Positions 8,724 through 19,184 are shown, counted from the first letter of the stretch. The stretch is 64,000 nt of DNA from Roseiflexus sp. RS-1 (GCF_000016665.1 NC_009523.1:4029501-4093500); one strand, 5' to 3'. The notes: a model not told the origin generated them from the letters alone. Numbers and translations: made by a program.

Positions 8724-10271
8724 ATGAGCAACAAGATCATCGCCCCCGGCGTGGAATGGGCACACCTGCTGGAACAGGCACAGACCCTCGTTCCTGAAGC
8801 ATTCAGCCACGAAGGACATCCGCTCAACCTGATCGGCGGCGAGTGGTGCTGTCCTGGTCATCCCAAACTGTTCCTCTCACCCGTTGATGGCACGGCTCTC
8901 GGCTACTATCCGATGATCGACCTCGACACCGCCCGTCATGCCGTTGCCACATCTGCCGCCGAATTCGGCGCCTGGTCGACAACTGACCTTGCTGAACGCC
9001 AGCAGCGCGTCGATGCATGCGTCCACCTGCTGCGTCAACATCGTGAACTCATCGGACGACTGCTGATGTGGGAGATCGGGAAACCCTATGCTCAGGCAAT
9101 GACCGATGTTGATCGCTGTATCAGCGGCGTCGAGTGGTATGTCGAGCAGATTCCATCCATGCTGGAAGGACGCACGCCGCTTGGATTGATCTCAAACATC
9201 GCTTCCTGGAACTACCCGCTGTCGGTGCTGGTGCACGCCATGCTGGTGCAGACGCTGGCAGGCAATCCGGTGATCGCCAAAACGCCCAGCGATGGCGGAT
9301 TGTTTGCACTGACCGTATCACTGGCGCTGGCGCGACGCTGCGGACTGCCGGTCTCGCTGGTGAGCGGCTCCGGCGGGAAGCTTTCCGAAGCGCTGGTGCG
9401 CGGACCGGAGATCGCCTGCCTGGCATTCGTCGGCGGCAAAACCAACGGACGCGACATCGCCGCCAGCCTGTACGACCGCGAGAAGCGCTACATGCTCGAG
9501 ATGGAAGGCATCAACGCCTACGGCATCTGGCAGTTCACGCAGTGGGATCTGCTGGCGAAACAGTTGCGCCGCGGCTTCGATTACGGTAAACAGCGTTGCA
9601 CTGCTTATGTTCGTTTTGTGGTTCAGCGTCAACTCTTCCCGCAGTTCCTCGATATGTACCTGCCGGTGCTCAAATCGTTGCGCATCGGCAATCCAACCCT
9701 GGTCGATCATCCAGAGGCGCCGCTGCCCACGCTCGACTTTGGACCGCTGATCAACAGCCGCAAGGTTGATGAACTTCAGGTGCTGATCAGCGAAGCGATC
9801 GGCGGCGGTGCGATCAGTCTGTATCAGGGAACCCTCTGTGCAGACGATTTCCTGCCGAACCAGGATATTTCCGCCTATATGGCGCCTGTTTCGCTGCTGA
9901 ATGTTCCGCGCAGCGCGCGTCTGTACCACAATGAGCCGTTCGGTCCGGTCGACACGATTGTGGTGGTTGATAGCGTGGAAGAGTTGATCAACGAGATGAA
10001 CGTCTCCAACGGCTGCCTGGTGGCGTCGGTCGCCTGCGACAATCAGCGTCTGGCACAGCAGATCGCTGCCGAAGTGCGCGCCTTCAAGGTCGGCATCAAC
10101 ACCATCCGCTCACGCGGCGATCGGGACGAAGTGTTCGGCGGCATCGGGCAAAGCTGGAAGGGATGCTTCGTCGGCGGTAAGTATCTGGTGCAGGCAGTCA
10201 CTGTCGGTCCTCCTGGCGAGCGGTTGTACGGCAACTTCCCCGATTACACGCTGCTGCCGGAGAAGCGGTGA
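8724..10271 (+). CDS. Aldehyde dehydrogenase family protein, substrate unknown
   Basis: A 515-residue NAD(P)-dependent aldehyde dehydrogenase. The general-base glutamate segment is EMEGIN and the nucleophile cysteine lies in GKQRCTAYVRFVV, where GQxC is more usual. The substrate-proximal NEPFGP segment is present near the C-terminus. The segments around them (SNIASWNYPLSVLVHAML, AFVGGKTNGRDIA) differ from classical succinate-semialdehyde enzymes. It sits between accC and an acryloyl-CoA reductase in the 3-hydroxypropionate cluster. Oxidation or scavenging of malonate semialdehyde or another reactive aldehyde of the cycle is therefore a reasonable guess, but it is inference from position only. 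acuI follows after 22 bp with an AGGGAGG-like ribosome binding site, so the two are probably co-transcribed. Confidence 0.8.
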   Translation: MSNKIIAPGVEWAHLLEQAQTLVPEAFSHEGHPLNLIGGEWCCPGHPKLFLSPVDGTALGYYPMIDLDTARHAVATSAAEFGAWSTTDLAERQQRVDACVHLLRQHRELIGRLLMWEIGKPYAQAMTDVDRCISGVEWYVEQIPSMLEGRTPLGLISNIASWNYPLSVLVHAMLVQTLAGNPVIAKTPSDGGLFALTVSLALARRCGLPVSLVSGSGGKLSEALVRGPEIACLAFVGGKTNGRDIAASLYDREKRYMLEMEGINAYGIWQFTQWDLLAKQLRRGFDYGKQRCTAYVRFVVQRQLFPQFLDMYLPVLKSLRIGNPTLVDHPEAPLPTLDFGPLINSRKVDELQVLISEAIGGGAISLYQGTLCADDFLPNQDISAYMAPVSLLNVPRSARLYHNEPFGPVDTIVVVDSVEELINEMNVSNGCLVASVACDNQRLAQQIAAEVRAFKVGINTIRSRGDRDEVFGGIGQSWKGCFVGGKYLVQAVTVGPPGERLYGNFPDYTLLPEKR

Positions 10272-10293
10272 CGCAACAAGAGGGAGGGCGGAT

Positions 10294-11289
10294 ATGAGTC
10301 AGGATACGTTCAAAGCCCTTGTGCTGACCCAGGAAAATGGCGCGATCCATGCTGAGTTTCGCCAACTGACGAACGATGATCTGCCGCAGGGAGATGTGCT
10401 GGTCCAGGTCGTTTATTCCAGCCTCAACTACAAGGATGGTTTAAACGTAACCGGCAAGGGGAAGATTTCACGCTTCTTTCCGATGGTCCCCGGCATCGAC
10501 CTGGCAGGTACGGTGATTGAGTCCTCCAGCCCGGAGTACCATCCTGGCGATCCGGTTGTCCTCACCGGATGGGGCATCGGCGAACGTCACTGGGGCGGGT
10601 ACGCGCAGCACGCGCGCGTCAAATCGGAATGGCTGGTTCCTCTGCCGCATGGTATGACCCTGCTGCACTCGATGGCAATCGGCACTGCCGGGTTTACCGC
10701 TATGCTGGCGGTGATGGCGCTCGAAGAGGCGGGCATTCAACCGAGAGAGCGCGAGGTGCTGGTCACCGGCGCATCCGGCGGCGTCGGGAGCATCGCCACA
10801 GCACTCCTGGCGCAGCGCGGCTATCGCGTCGCCGCTTCCACCGGTCGCACCGAGACCCACGACTATCTGCGTGAACTCGGCGCTGCGACGATCATCCCGC
10901 GCAGCGAACTGGCAACGCCAGGACGTCCGCTCGAATCGGAGCGCTGGGCTGGCGCCGTCGATACGGTCGGCGGCGACGTGCTGGCGCGCGTGCTCAGCGC
11001 CACCGCAACCGGCGGCGCAGTGGCGGCATGCGGCAATGCTGGCGGCGCCAGTTTGACCACCACCGTGTTTCCGTTTATCCTGCGCGGTGTGCGTCTGATC
11101 GGCATCGACTCGGTTACGTGTCCGGCGGCTCGTCGCCGCACCGCGTGGGAACGCCTGGCGCGCGAACTTCCGGTCGATCTGCTCGACCGGATCAGTCGCG
11201 TCGAACCGCTCAGCCGGGTGAAGGAACTGTGTGATGAGATCGTCGCCGGTCAGGTGCGCGGGCGTATCGTTATTGATGTCAATACCTGA
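10294..11289 (+). CDS. acuI: AcuI/YhdH-type acryloyl-CoA reductase (MDR family)
   Basis: The 331-residue protein matches the YhdH/AcuI branch of the medium-chain dehydrogenases. It has the N-terminal SSLNYKDGLNVTGKGKI, the segment MVPGIDLAGTV, and the NADPH-binding VLVTGASGGVGSIA at about residue 153. There are no zinc-ligand cysteines, as expected. Family members reduce acryloyl-CoA to propionyl-CoA with NADPH and protect cells from free acryloyl-CoA. That is the same reaction performed by the C-terminal domain of Pcs a few kilobases upstream. The gene is probably translated with the aldehyde dehydrogenase before it. The symbol is by family and context, not by proof of substrate. Confidence 0.85.
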   Translation: MSQDTFKALVLTQENGAIHAEFRQLTNDDLPQGDVLVQVVYSSLNYKDGLNVTGKGKISRFFPMVPGIDLAGTVIESSSPEYHPGDPVVLTGWGIGERHWGGYAQHARVKSEWLVPLPHGMTLLHSMAIGTAGFTAMLAVMALEEAGIQPREREVLVTGASGGVGSIATALLAQRGYRVAASTGRTETHDYLRELGAATIIPRSELATPGRPLESERWAGAVDTVGGDVLARVLSATATGGAVAACGNAGGASLTTTVFPFILRGVRLIGIDSVTCPAARRRTAWERLARELPVDLLDRISRVEPLSRVKELCDEIVAGQVRGRIVIDVNT

Positions 11290-11388
11290 CGTGGCATGTC
11301 CTGTGAGCGCAATGAAGAGTCGATCACGGTGCGCGAAGCGCGACATGCGACCGTTTGACATCCGCGCTGGTTTCCGGCGTTTATTGTC

Positions 11389-13428
11389 GTGACGTCGCTT
11401 TCATTCCGTTCCGCTGCCACGTTGCTGCACTGGCTCACCGCCGAAGTCAGGCGGATCGCTGTGGCAGCGCGTGCGCCGTTGTGGTGGAGTGCGCTGGGAG
11501 TCGCGCTGGCGCTCTGGTCACTGGCATATCAGGCTGCACCGACCGTGCGCCTCGATATTGGCGGCGACCGGGTATCGCGTCAGCGCGGTTTCGATACCCC
11601 GTTTCTCGACAATTTCAACGACCCCGAACCGGCGCATCTGCCAGACCGTCCGTGGTACGCAGCGGATGCCCCACCATACCGCTGGACGCGCGATACCTCA
11701 ACGGTGACGCTCCCCGGCATTGGCGGCGACCTCTGGTTGCTGCGCGTCACTGCCGCCAGCGGACGACCCGATGGCAGTCCGGTCATCGGCGTCTGGCGAT
11801 CTGCTGACGACCTGCCGGTATCGCTTCAGATCGACGCGCAGCCCCGGACATACATGCTCCTTGTGCGCACCGACCCATCCGGTGATCTTCGCCTGACCTT
11901 CGAGACGCCGCGCCTGAACGTCGCCACCGATCCGCGCATCCTGGGGATGCCTGTCTTCCGCATTGTGGCATCGCCGATTGGAACGACGCCCTATCGCCCG
12001 TCGTGGATGACGCTTGCCTGGCTCGCCGGAGCGCTGACCGGTACTGCTGCGATCCTGCATCGGGCGCATGCCCCGACGACGATCACGGCGCTCACTGTGC
12101 TGGCAACAGCGCTCTTGTTCGCCTGGATGATCGCTGCCCGTCGAATGGACCTGACGATCGTCGCGCCGACCATCGCCATCCTGATCTGGATAGCCTACGT
12201 CTTGATACCGGTCATTGACGCTGCGCTCACAACGACACAACCGGCAGATGATACAGCCGCCGCAGCCGGCGTGACCGCAGGTGCGTGGTTTGTTCGCATG
12301 GCAGGAATGGTGCACCCCTACGCACTCACCAGCGATCTGGGGCTGCACGTCAACAATCTGGCGGATGTGGCGCGCGGCATCCTGCTGTTTACCGAAGGTC
12401 TCCCCTGTCGCGCTGGCGCCGGACCGCAACCTTACCCTCCTGGCGGGTATCTGGCGCTCCTTCCCTTCGTGCTGCTGACCGGCGCCGATCGCGCGGCGCT
12501 GACCCTGCTGGTGCAGAGCGGCACAGCATTGCTGGAGAGTTCGACGACTGCGATCATCTGGCTGCTGCTCCGACGCGCGGACGCAGGCAGGCGCGCGGCG
12601 CTGTACGGCGCGCTGCTCTACGCCGTTGCGCCGCCGATCCTGCGCTCCTATTCGGTTGGCGAAATGGCAAACCTGATCGCACAGGCATGGGTGGCGCCCC
12701 TCATGATCTGGTTGACACAGGCAAGGGATACGGTGTCGTGGCGAGCTGCGCTCGTCGGGACAATGCTGACCCTCATCATCCTGCTCAGCCACGGCGGTGT
12801 TGCGCTTTCGACCGGCGCAATGCTGGCAGTCTGGCTCCTGCTCCGCACGGTCTGGCAGAGACCATCGGATCAAACACCGGTCACCACGTACTGGCGTACA
12901 GCGCTTCCCTGGCAACCGATTGGCGCTTTTGCGGTTGCCGGTATTGCAGCGCTGGCGCTTTTCTACTCAGCATTCGGACATGTGGCGGAAGAGCGTCGGA
13001 TCGCACAGGCAGCGCTTGCCGTACAGGGCATCGTTTGCCCGCCCGGCGATCCACTGCTGAGCAAACTGAACTGGTGGATTTCCGGTCTGATCTTCACCCC
13101 CGGCGCACCTGTGGCGCCGCTTGCGCTGGCGATCGGGGTCACGGGTGCAGTGCTGATCAACCGCTCGCGGCGCGGCGGTCTGGGCGCGACGCTGGCGGCA
13201 TGCTGGCTGGGAACATGCGCAAGCCTGGGAACGCTGCTGATCAGCGACCAGCCGGTGCGCTGGACGATCTTCATCTATCCGGCACTCTGTGTGGGCGCTG
13301 GCGCGGCGCTGGCAAAACTCCAGCATCGTGAGCGCGCTGGCGCCCTCCTGACATTCACAATCCTCTGGTTCCTGATCTGGTACGGAGTCGCCGACCGGGT
13401 GCGACAGGTGAGCGAGTATCTACGGTAG
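11389..13428 (+). CDS. Large polytopic membrane protein, possibly GT-C-like
   Basis: This 679-residue protein starts at a GTG. It has one transmembrane segment near residues 25-45, an extracytoplasmic domain of about 150 residues rich in beta-type sequence (KLSRN-side residues 50-200), and then roughly ten to twelve hydrophobic segments to the C-terminus. The segment PQPYPPGGYLALLPFVLL recalls the proline-rich loop before a helix in GT-C glycosyltransferases and other polyprenyl-sugar-using enzymes. No catalytic motif can be pinned down, so function is unknown. It is separated from acuI by 99 bp and ends 3 bp from the convergent S41 protease gene. Confidence 0.7.
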   Translation: MTSLSFRSAATLLHWLTAEVRRIAVAARAPLWWSALGVALALWSLAYQAAPTVRLDIGGDRVSRQRGFDTPFLDNFNDPEPAHLPDRPWYAADAPPYRWTRDTSTVTLPGIGGDLWLLRVTAASGRPDGSPVIGVWRSADDLPVSLQIDAQPRTYMLLVRTDPSGDLRLTFETPRLNVATDPRILGMPVFRIVASPIGTTPYRPSWMTLAWLAGALTGTAAILHRAHAPTTITALTVLATALLFAWMIAARRMDLTIVAPTIAILIWIAYVLIPVIDAALTTTQPADDTAAAAGVTAGAWFVRMAGMVHPYALTSDLGLHVNNLADVARGILLFTEGLPCRAGAGPQPYPPGGYLALLPFVLLTGADRAALTLLVQSGTALLESSTTAIIWLLLRRADAGRRAALYGALLYAVAPPILRSYSVGEMANLIAQAWVAPLMIWLTQARDTVSWRAALVGTMLTLIILLSHGGVALSTGAMLAVWLLLRTVWQRPSDQTPVTTYWRTALPWQPIGAFAVAGIAALALFYSAFGHVAEERRIAQAALAVQGIVCPPGDPLLSKLNWWISGLIFTPGAPVAPLALAIGVTGAVLINRSRRGGLGATLAACWLGTCASLGTLLISDQPVRWTIFIYPALCVGAGAALAKLQHRERAGALLTFTILWFLIWYGVADRVRQVSEYLR

Positions 13429-13431
13429 AAG

Positions 13432-15510
13432 TCAGCGCCCGACGATCTCGCGCTCCGCCCGCTCCAGCACCACATCGCGATCAGAAAGCACCGTCTCCGC
13501 AGTGACCGGCACGCGAATAGTCGGCACAACCCCCACGCCCTCCAGCAGCGGCGTTCCATCGGGCAACAGCGTGCGACCAGTCGGGACTTGCAGGAAGATA
13601 CCGTCCGGCAATACATACTGCCCGCGCGACACTTCGGCGTACACCCCCGCAGTTGGCGTTTCACCAACCACGATCACGCCTGGAACCCTGCTGAACCCAT
13701 ACGACTCATACTCGCACGCGCTGAAGCATGCCTGACCCACCAGCAGCGCAATTTTATCGAAACGGTACTGATTCTGGTTGGGTAGAATTTTATCAACCGG
13801 ACCTTCCGGCTCAAAACGACCGGTGCGTTCACTATAGTATTCATCCTGACCGATAATGATCTCCTGATCGGTCAGAAAACCGGCAAGCCCGAGCGGCGCA
13901 CCGCCGTTGTTCTGGCGCATATCAATGATAATGCCGGGAACATCCAGGTCGTCGAACGTCTTCAGCGCGCGTTCAAACAGCCTGATCAGCAGGTTCAGAT
14001 CGTCGTAATTGGCGTTGATGCGAATATACCCGACACCGGACGGTCGCTGCTCGAACTCAACCGGCAACGCCGCCGGATTGCGCTCCTCATAGATCGACGT
14101 TGCAAGAAAACTATCGCGCTCTTCGACGGCGCGCAGTGTGACCGTCTGGGGCGCACTGCGCGGATTGGCAAAGGTCACCTGCGCTGATGTTCCAACCGGC
14201 GCACGCAACAGGTAGCGCGCCTGCTGATAGCGCAGCGCAAAATCGGTCGAAAACGGACCGCCCAGCGGCTCAACTGCGGCAATCGCTTCTTTGACCGGCG
14301 TGCCATTGAACGCCAGCAGTTCCGCCCCCACCTGCATCCCGGCGCGATCGGCAGGACCGTTGCGCGTCACAAACATCACCAGCGCCCGACCATCATCCAG
14401 TTCACGAATGGCAAAACCGTACCCGCCGGACGCCCGTTCACGGAACAGCGCGCCGGACAGCGGCGAACTGACGCCGACATGCCCATCGCGGAAGGCATAC
14501 GCAAAATCGAACAGCACGTCAAAAAACGCCCTGCGATCCGCCCGACGCTCCGCCTCAGCCACGCGCGGCGCCAGTTCGGCGTAGAGCGCATCCCAATCCG
14601 GCGCTTTGCCAGGAATGCCGTTGAAGGCGTACTCCACACGCACCCTGTTGAACATCGCATCGAACGCCTTCGTATACGACAGATCGGAGAAATCCTTGAT
14701 CGCTGCATCCGGCGGCTCATACAGCGTGATCCGCACCTCGCGGTCGCGCTCGATGGCAAACGGTCGCCGATCAAGATCGATCACCGAATACCCGGCGGGA
14801 AGCGAACCAACCGGATCGTCATCGGTGAACAGCAACCCATCAGGACCGAAATCTGTCGGAAACTGCTGCGCATCGTCCGGCGACCACACCACCAGTTTGC
14901 CGCCGGTCACTTCATCGTTATTCTCCGGATCATTGATCGTCGAAGCAAGATAGGCGGGCCAGCCAAAACTGCGATCATCCCCTTCGGAAAACGGACCGCC
15001 GTACAGGTTGGGCCAGTACGCCACCACAAACACCTGCACGCCAGCATTACGCTGACCGTCATTATCGACATCGACCATCGTCCCGGCAGGGCGCGCGGGA
15101 AGCAACAGACGGAATGTACCGCGCTGTTGATCCGTATCGATCGTCAGAGGTCCCAACACCTGACTGTCAACCGGCAGTTCCCACTCCTCATCGCGGGTGA
15201 CGAACCCGTAGAGATCGACCAGCCCGACCGCATGTTCCACGTAGTAGACGGTGATGATGTCGTTGGTATACTCGAATTCGCCGGTGATCACCTCGACGCC
15301 GCCCGCCGATGAGCGCGGCGCAGGCGAAGGAGTTGGCGCCGGCGCCGACGTCGCCGCAGGCGGTGAAACGGCAGGCGGCCTGACAGCGGTTGCACCTTCC
15401 ACCGGGAGTGCAGCCGCCGGTGGCGACCCCATCGGTGCGACACCACAGGCGGCAAGCGCCAGTGCGATAACTGCCAGCGCTACCGCGCGCCCCATAGAGC
15501 CGTGTTTCAT
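13432..15510 (-). CDS. Lipoprotein S41-family (C-terminal-processing-type) peptidase with PDZ domain
   Basis: The 692-residue precursor begins with a lipoprotein signal (AVIALALAACG, lipobox cysteine at about residue 22). A Pro/Ala/Ser-rich spacer follows, then a beta-rich domain of about 200 residues. A PDZ segment (NGPADRAGMQVGAELLAFNG) precedes the S41 catalytic core: IDMRQNNGG and VGQACFSACEYESYGF, where the serine of CFSACEY is the expected nucleophile, then GETPTAG. It should act on the outer face of the membrane. The S41 serine motif here is CFSACE rather than the common SASAxE. It is monocistronic on the minus strand, with a hairpin separating it from the ABC operon upstream. Confidence 0.82.
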   Translation of the reverse strand: MKHGSMGRAVALAVIALALAACGVAPMGSPPAAALPVEGATAVRPPAVSPPAATSAPAPTPSPAPRSSAGGVEVITGEFEYTNDIITVYYVEHAVGLVDLYGFVTRDEEWELPVDSQVLGPLTIDTDQQRGTFRLLLPARPAGTMVDVDNDGQRNAGVQVFVVAYWPNLYGGPFSEGDDRSFGWPAYLASTINDPENNDEVTGGKLVVWSPDDAQQFPTDFGPDGLLFTDDDPVGSLPAGYSVIDLDRRPFAIERDREVRITLYEPPDAAIKDFSDLSYTKAFDAMFNRVRVEYAFNGIPGKAPDWDALYAELAPRVAEAERRADRRAFFDVLFDFAYAFRDGHVGVSSPLSGALFRERASGGYGFAIRELDDGRALVMFVTRNGPADRAGMQVGAELLAFNGTPVKEAIAAVEPLGGPFSTDFALRYQQARYLLRAPVGTSAQVTFANPRSAPQTVTLRAVEERDSFLATSIYEERNPAALPVEFEQRPSGVGYIRINANYDDLNLLIRLFERALKTFDDLDVPGIIIDMRQNNGGAPLGLAGFLTDQEIIIGQDEYYSERTGRFEPEGPVDKILPNQNQYRFDKIALLVGQACFSACEYESYGFSRVPGVIVVGETPTAGVYAEVSRGQYVLPDGIFLQVPTGRTLLPDGTPLLEGVGVVPTIRVPVTAETVLSDRDVVLERAEREIVGR

Positions 15511-15647
15511 GGTTACTCCTTTGCTATGGCTATGCTGAGCATTGTAACGTCATATGAAAGGAGACGCAATTCCGCGTCGGGAAGTTCCTCGCAGGCACAG
15601 GCGGAAGGGGCGAACGAACGCCTGCGCTGGCAGCGTGGCAGGATGGA

Positions 15648-15664
15648 CGAAGGCGGCGCCTTCG
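15648..15664 (-). terminator. Hairpin between ABC operon and S41 gene
   Basis: CGAAGGC, loop GGC, GCCTTCG: a perfect 7-bp stem lying downstream of the ABC permease gene on the minus strand. It lacks a U-tract. The rest of the 211-bp gap also holds a longer CGCAGGC/GCCTGCG inverted pair. Confidence 0.4.
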
Positions 15665-15721
15665 CCCACGACTCGGGGTAAGATGCCGGGAAAGGTGTGA
15701 AGCGGCGCCGCCTTGCGACGG

Positions 15722-16705
15722 TCAGGCGCGGATCTCCTGCCGCTGAAAGAGCACATACCCCAACGCGAAGATCAGGATCGTCGCTGCGATCAGACCCGTG
15801 GCATGCGGCCAGGTCAGCAGCACACTCTGCGCAGCTGGCAGTGGCGACCCTGGCACAGACCCGTGCAACTGAATTGGCAGGATCAACCCCAGCGCACGCA
15901 CTGCCGGGTTGAGCGTCGCCAGCGCAACTTCAGCATAGAGCGTGTTGGGCGATATGCGCGCCAGCGCAAGTTCCAGCTGCACCTGCTCGATCAATGCCAG
16001 CGCATCGCCAGGTGGTGCAGGGCGCAACAGTTGCGCCAGCAGACCGGCAATGATCCCCCAAAAAGCGGTGAAGAACAGCCAGACAGCGATTGAAGCCAGC
16101 GCTGCCGTGGCTGGCTGACGAAAGACGATTGAAAAGAGCATCGCCAGCGCCAGCCAGATCCCGCCATAAAAGATGGTCACCAGCAGGAACCACAGTATGC
16201 GCACCACTTCCTCGCCGTCTGGCGGCGCTCCCAGCTGCAACAGCCCTAAGCCAATAATCAGCAGCCAGATCGCTGAAAGCGTCAGCGCCAGCGCCCCCAG
16301 TCCAGCCAGGAATTTGCCGAACAGCAGCGCATCTCGATAGATCGGCTGCGCCAGAATTTTTGAGATCGTGCGCTGGTTGAACTCACCGTTGACCGCATCG
16401 AACGCCAGGGCAATGCCGATCAGCGGCACGAGCAACCCCAGAAAGCCAACGAACGCTGGCAACGGCTCGCGCGCCGTGGTGAACAGATTGAGAAACAGAA
16501 ACGATCCGCCTGCGCCAGCGCGAAGACTCTGCGTTGCGGCATACACTGTCCCGAAAGCGGTCAGCACGATCAGCACTTCCAGGATCAACATCCGCACACT
16601 GGTCAGGTGGTCTGCCATCTCTTTTGCGACCACTGCCCACAGACCGGTCCATGGAGAGCCTTCACGCTGTCGCCCAACCGGAACACGTTCAGGCTGCGAC
16701 GGCAT
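15722..16705 (-). CDS. ABC-2-type transporter permease
   Basis: A 327-residue membrane protein with about six hydrophobic segments, including [45 protein letters not shown] and a C-terminal [13 protein letters not shown]. The [27 protein letters not shown] segment is typical of ABC-2 permeases. I place the start at the ATG at 16705, preceded by AGAGGTGG, rather than the upstream ATG at 16747. This leaves a 17-bp overlap with the end of the ATPase gene, which implies translational coupling. It is the membrane half of an exporter with the ATPase upstream; the substrate is unknown. Confidence 0.85.
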   Translation of the reverse strand: MPSQPERVPVGRQREGSPWTGLWAVVAKEMADHLTSVRMLILEVLIVLTAFGTVYAATQSLRAGAGGSFLFLNLFTTAREPLPAFVGFLGLLVPLIGIALAFDAVNGEFNQRTISKILAQPIYRDALLFGKFLAGLGALALTLSAIWLLIIGLGLLQLGAPPDGEEVVRILWFLLVTIFYGGIWLALAMLFSIVFRQPATAALASIAVWLFFTAFWGIIAGLLAQLLRPAPPGDALALIEQVQLELALARISPNTLYAEVALATLNPAVRALGLILPIQLHGSVPGSPLPAAQSVLLTWPHATGLIAATILIFALGYVLFQRQEIRA

Positions 16706-17642
16706 ATGCCACCTCTTTCTTCTGGAAATAGCGCGCATATATTTCATCGAGACGCGGAATATCGGCGCTCAGCGCCAGTACCTTTCCCCCTGCCTCGATC
16801 ACACTGCGTGCTACGTCGGCGCGCAGATCGCTCCGCGTCTCGATGTGGTAGGTCTGGACGCCATCACGTACCACCTGGATCACGTCAGGCAGACGACGCA
16901 GCGCTTCCTCGACGGCGGGTCCGCCTTCAGCCTCCAGATGAATACGGTACGCACCGCCAAGCACACGCTGCGCCAGATCGTGGACGGTTCCTTCCAGCAC
17001 CATCCGCCCCTTGTGGAATAGCCCTACCCGGTCGCAGACCGCCTGCACCTGGTGGAGCAGGTGCGATGAGAGCATAATCGTGATCCCATCAGATTTGAGA
17101 CGCCGGATCAGTTCAAGAAACTCACGCACTGCCTCCGGGTCCAGCGCCAGCGTTGGCTCGTCCATCACAATCAACTGCGGGCGCTTGAGCAGCACTTCGG
17201 CGACACCCAGGCGTTGCCGCATGCCGCGTGAGAATGTTCTCACCTGCCGGTCGGCGACATCGCTCAAACCGACCTGTTCCAGCGACTCACGGATGCGTTC
17301 CTGCATCTCCCTGCCGCGAATACCGTTCAACTTCGCAATGTAGATCAGATTCTCGCGTGCAGTCAGCCCGTCATAGAAACCAACCTGATCGGGCAGGTAG
17401 CCAACCCGCGCCTTGATGCTCAACGGCTGGCGCGTCGGGTCCAGCCCCAGCACCCGCACACTTCCCGCCGTCGGCTCGGTCAAACCAAGCAACATCAGGA
17501 TGGTCGTCGTTTTACCGGCGCCGTTCGGACCCAACAACCCAAAAATCTCGCCTCTGCGCACGGTCAGATTCAGGCTATCAACAGCGACAAAGTCGCCGTA
17601 GCGTCTGGTCAGTTCATGACACTCCACAACAATTTCGTCCAT
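16689..17642 (-). CDS. ABC transporter ATP-binding protein
   Basis: A 317-residue ABC ATPase of the ABC-2 exporter group: Walker [10 protein letters not shown], signature [12 protein letters not shown], Walker B LIVMDEPT followed by LALDP (usually SGLDP), and H-loop LSSHLLHQ. The C-terminal 90 residues form the accessory domain usual for CcmA-like ATPases. The start at 17642 is chosen because AGGAGG lies 6 bp upstream; a longer frame to 17762 has no such site. It partners with the permease downstream and the NEW3 protein upstream. Confidence 0.9.
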   Translation of the reverse strand: MDEIVVECHELTRRYGDFVAVDSLNLTVRRGEIFGLLGPNGAGKTTTILMLLGLTEPTAGSVRVLGLDPTRQPLSIKARVGYLPDQVGFYDGLTARENLIYIAKLNGIRGREMQERIRESLEQVGLSDVADRQVRTFSRGMRQRLGVAEVLLKRPQLIVMDEPTLALDPEAVREFLELIRRLKSDGITIMLSSHLLHQVQAVCDRVGLFHKGRMVLEGTVHDLAQRVLGGAYRIHLEAEGGPAVEEALRRLPDVIQVVRDGVQTYHIETRSDLRADVARSVIEAGGKVLALSADIPRLDEIYARYFQKKEVAYAVAA

Positions 17643-17771
17643 TGCCGCCTCCTGACGCCAATCCATCAGACAGGCAATCTCTGCAAGAACATCGTGTGCC
17701 ATTGCGTCGTGCACAAACGGGAGCGGATGTCGGAATGCATCATCCGAACATCCGCCGCACAAACGCGCTGA

Positions 17772-18953
17772 TCAGCGTCGCCCAAAGCGCATCACTGCCA
17801 TCCCCACTCCAAAGACAGCGACCGCGATCAGGGCAACGCCGACAAGCCCCCAGAGGGTCGATGTCAGCACGGTCACCCGGAACTCGGTTGACTCTGATGC
17901 TCCTTCGTCTGGGCGCGCCACAAAGGTGACCACATAGTCGCCAGCAATCGCCTGGTTCGATGGCTGGACATTCGCCGTCACCTCGACACGCTGGTTGCTG
18001 TTCAGTTCGGGAATCTGCTTCGGCTCGAACTCAACCGTCCAGCCAGCTGGCGGCACAGCGCTCAGTTGAATGTTCCGGGCTGGCGCGCTGCCGGTATTCT
18101 GCACAATGAGAGTGAACGCGGTCTTCTCGCCGATGCGCGCTTCGCCGGAGAGACGACCGTCAGGGGTGGTCAACACCACCTTCGGTTGACCGGTCAGTTC
18201 GGCGACGAGTCGCGTTGTAGCCTGACTCTCGCCACCCTGCGCCAGCACGGTGATCTCGTATGTACCTGCTGGCATATCCGGGAATGGCTTCACTTCGATG
18301 CTCAGGCTCTTTGATTCGTTCGGTCCAAAGGGAACGCTTGTGATACTCTGACCGGAGAGCCTGAAATCGACCAGAAAGCCGCGCGGCGCTTCAGCCAGCA
18401 GGCTGACTGGCGTCTCCCGATCGCTTTCATTCTTCAGGGTCACATTGTAGCGAAAGGTGGTATCGGGCGTTCCACGCAGCATCGGCAGATCGACTTTGAA
18501 CGATAAACCGGCGGACGATTTCTCCTTCGCTTTGAGGATCAACTCAATTGGAAGGGTTACCTCGCGCGCGCTGCCGCGGGCAACCACCGTCAAACGATAG
18601 TCGCCAGCCGATGCGTTCTCTGGCGGCTCGATGCGCAGATCGAGCGATGCATCGCTTTTCGGAGCGACATACGCCGCCTGAACGGTCTTTCCGTCGCCGC
18701 GGAAGCTGGCATTCCATCCCTCTGGAAGGTCACGCACCGCAAGGCGCACGATCTGTGGCGTCGTATCGCTACCCAGCGTCAGTCTGATCGTCACCGGATC
18801 GCCGATGGTGGCTTCCTGAACCGGGTAACGAGTGAAGAGGAAAAGGTCCTGCGGAGCCGGTTGCGGTTGCTGGTCCTGCGCCAGCACGGGATTCACGCCG
18901 CTGAGTGCCAGAAGAAGCGTGAAAGCAAGCCCCATGATGCGAAACATTCGCAT
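17772..18953 (-). CDS. Secreted NEW3-domain protein, membrane-anchored at the C-terminus
   Basis: This 393-residue protein has a cleavable signal peptide (MGLAFTLLLALSGVNPVLAQ) and about three consecutive 100-residue beta-sandwich repeats of the NEW3/CARDB kind. Recurrent marks are NxSDRETPVSL, NTGSAPARNIQLSAVPPAGW and AGDYxxTV. A C-terminal transmembrane helix (LWGLVGVALIAVAVFGVGMAVM) ends in a basic tail. A strong AAAGGAGG precedes the start. The order NEW3 protein, ABC ATPase, ABC-2 permease recurs in other bacteria as I recall, which suggests the extracellular part assists or regulates the exporter. Molecular function is unknown. Confidence 0.82.
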   Translation of the reverse strand: MRMFRIMGLAFTLLLALSGVNPVLAQDQQPQPAPQDLFLFTRYPVQEATIGDPVTIRLTLGSDTTPQIVRLAVRDLPEGWNASFRGDGKTVQAAYVAPKSDASLDLRIEPPENASAGDYRLTVVARGSAREVTLPIELILKAKEKSSAGLSFKVDLPMLRGTPDTTFRYNVTLKNESDRETPVSLLAEAPRGFLVDFRLSGQSITSVPFGPNESKSLSIEVKPFPDMPAGTYEITVLAQGGESQATTRLVAELTGQPKVVLTTPDGRLSGEARIGEKTAFTLIVQNTGSAPARNIQLSAVPPAGWTVEFEPKQIPELNSNQRVEVTANVQPSNQAIAGDYVVTFVARPDEGASESTEFRVTVLTSTLWGLVGVALIAVAVFGVGMAVMRFGRR

Positions 18954-19184
18954 CGTTTGCCTCCTTTCCTGCTTGAAACTGGAACGATGATCGCCATCCT
19001 ACGGCATGATTCGGCAGCATTTGTTGGCAGCGGAAGATTGTAGAGGATGAGCGTTAGAACAGTATTGGCGCCAGGTTAGCGTTTGCTAAGAGCCTGCTCG
19101 CCAGGCGTGAAGCACAATTCATCCTGTGATCTCACGCTTCTGCCAGACAGGACAGGGGCGACATATGAAACCCAGACGTAATGA

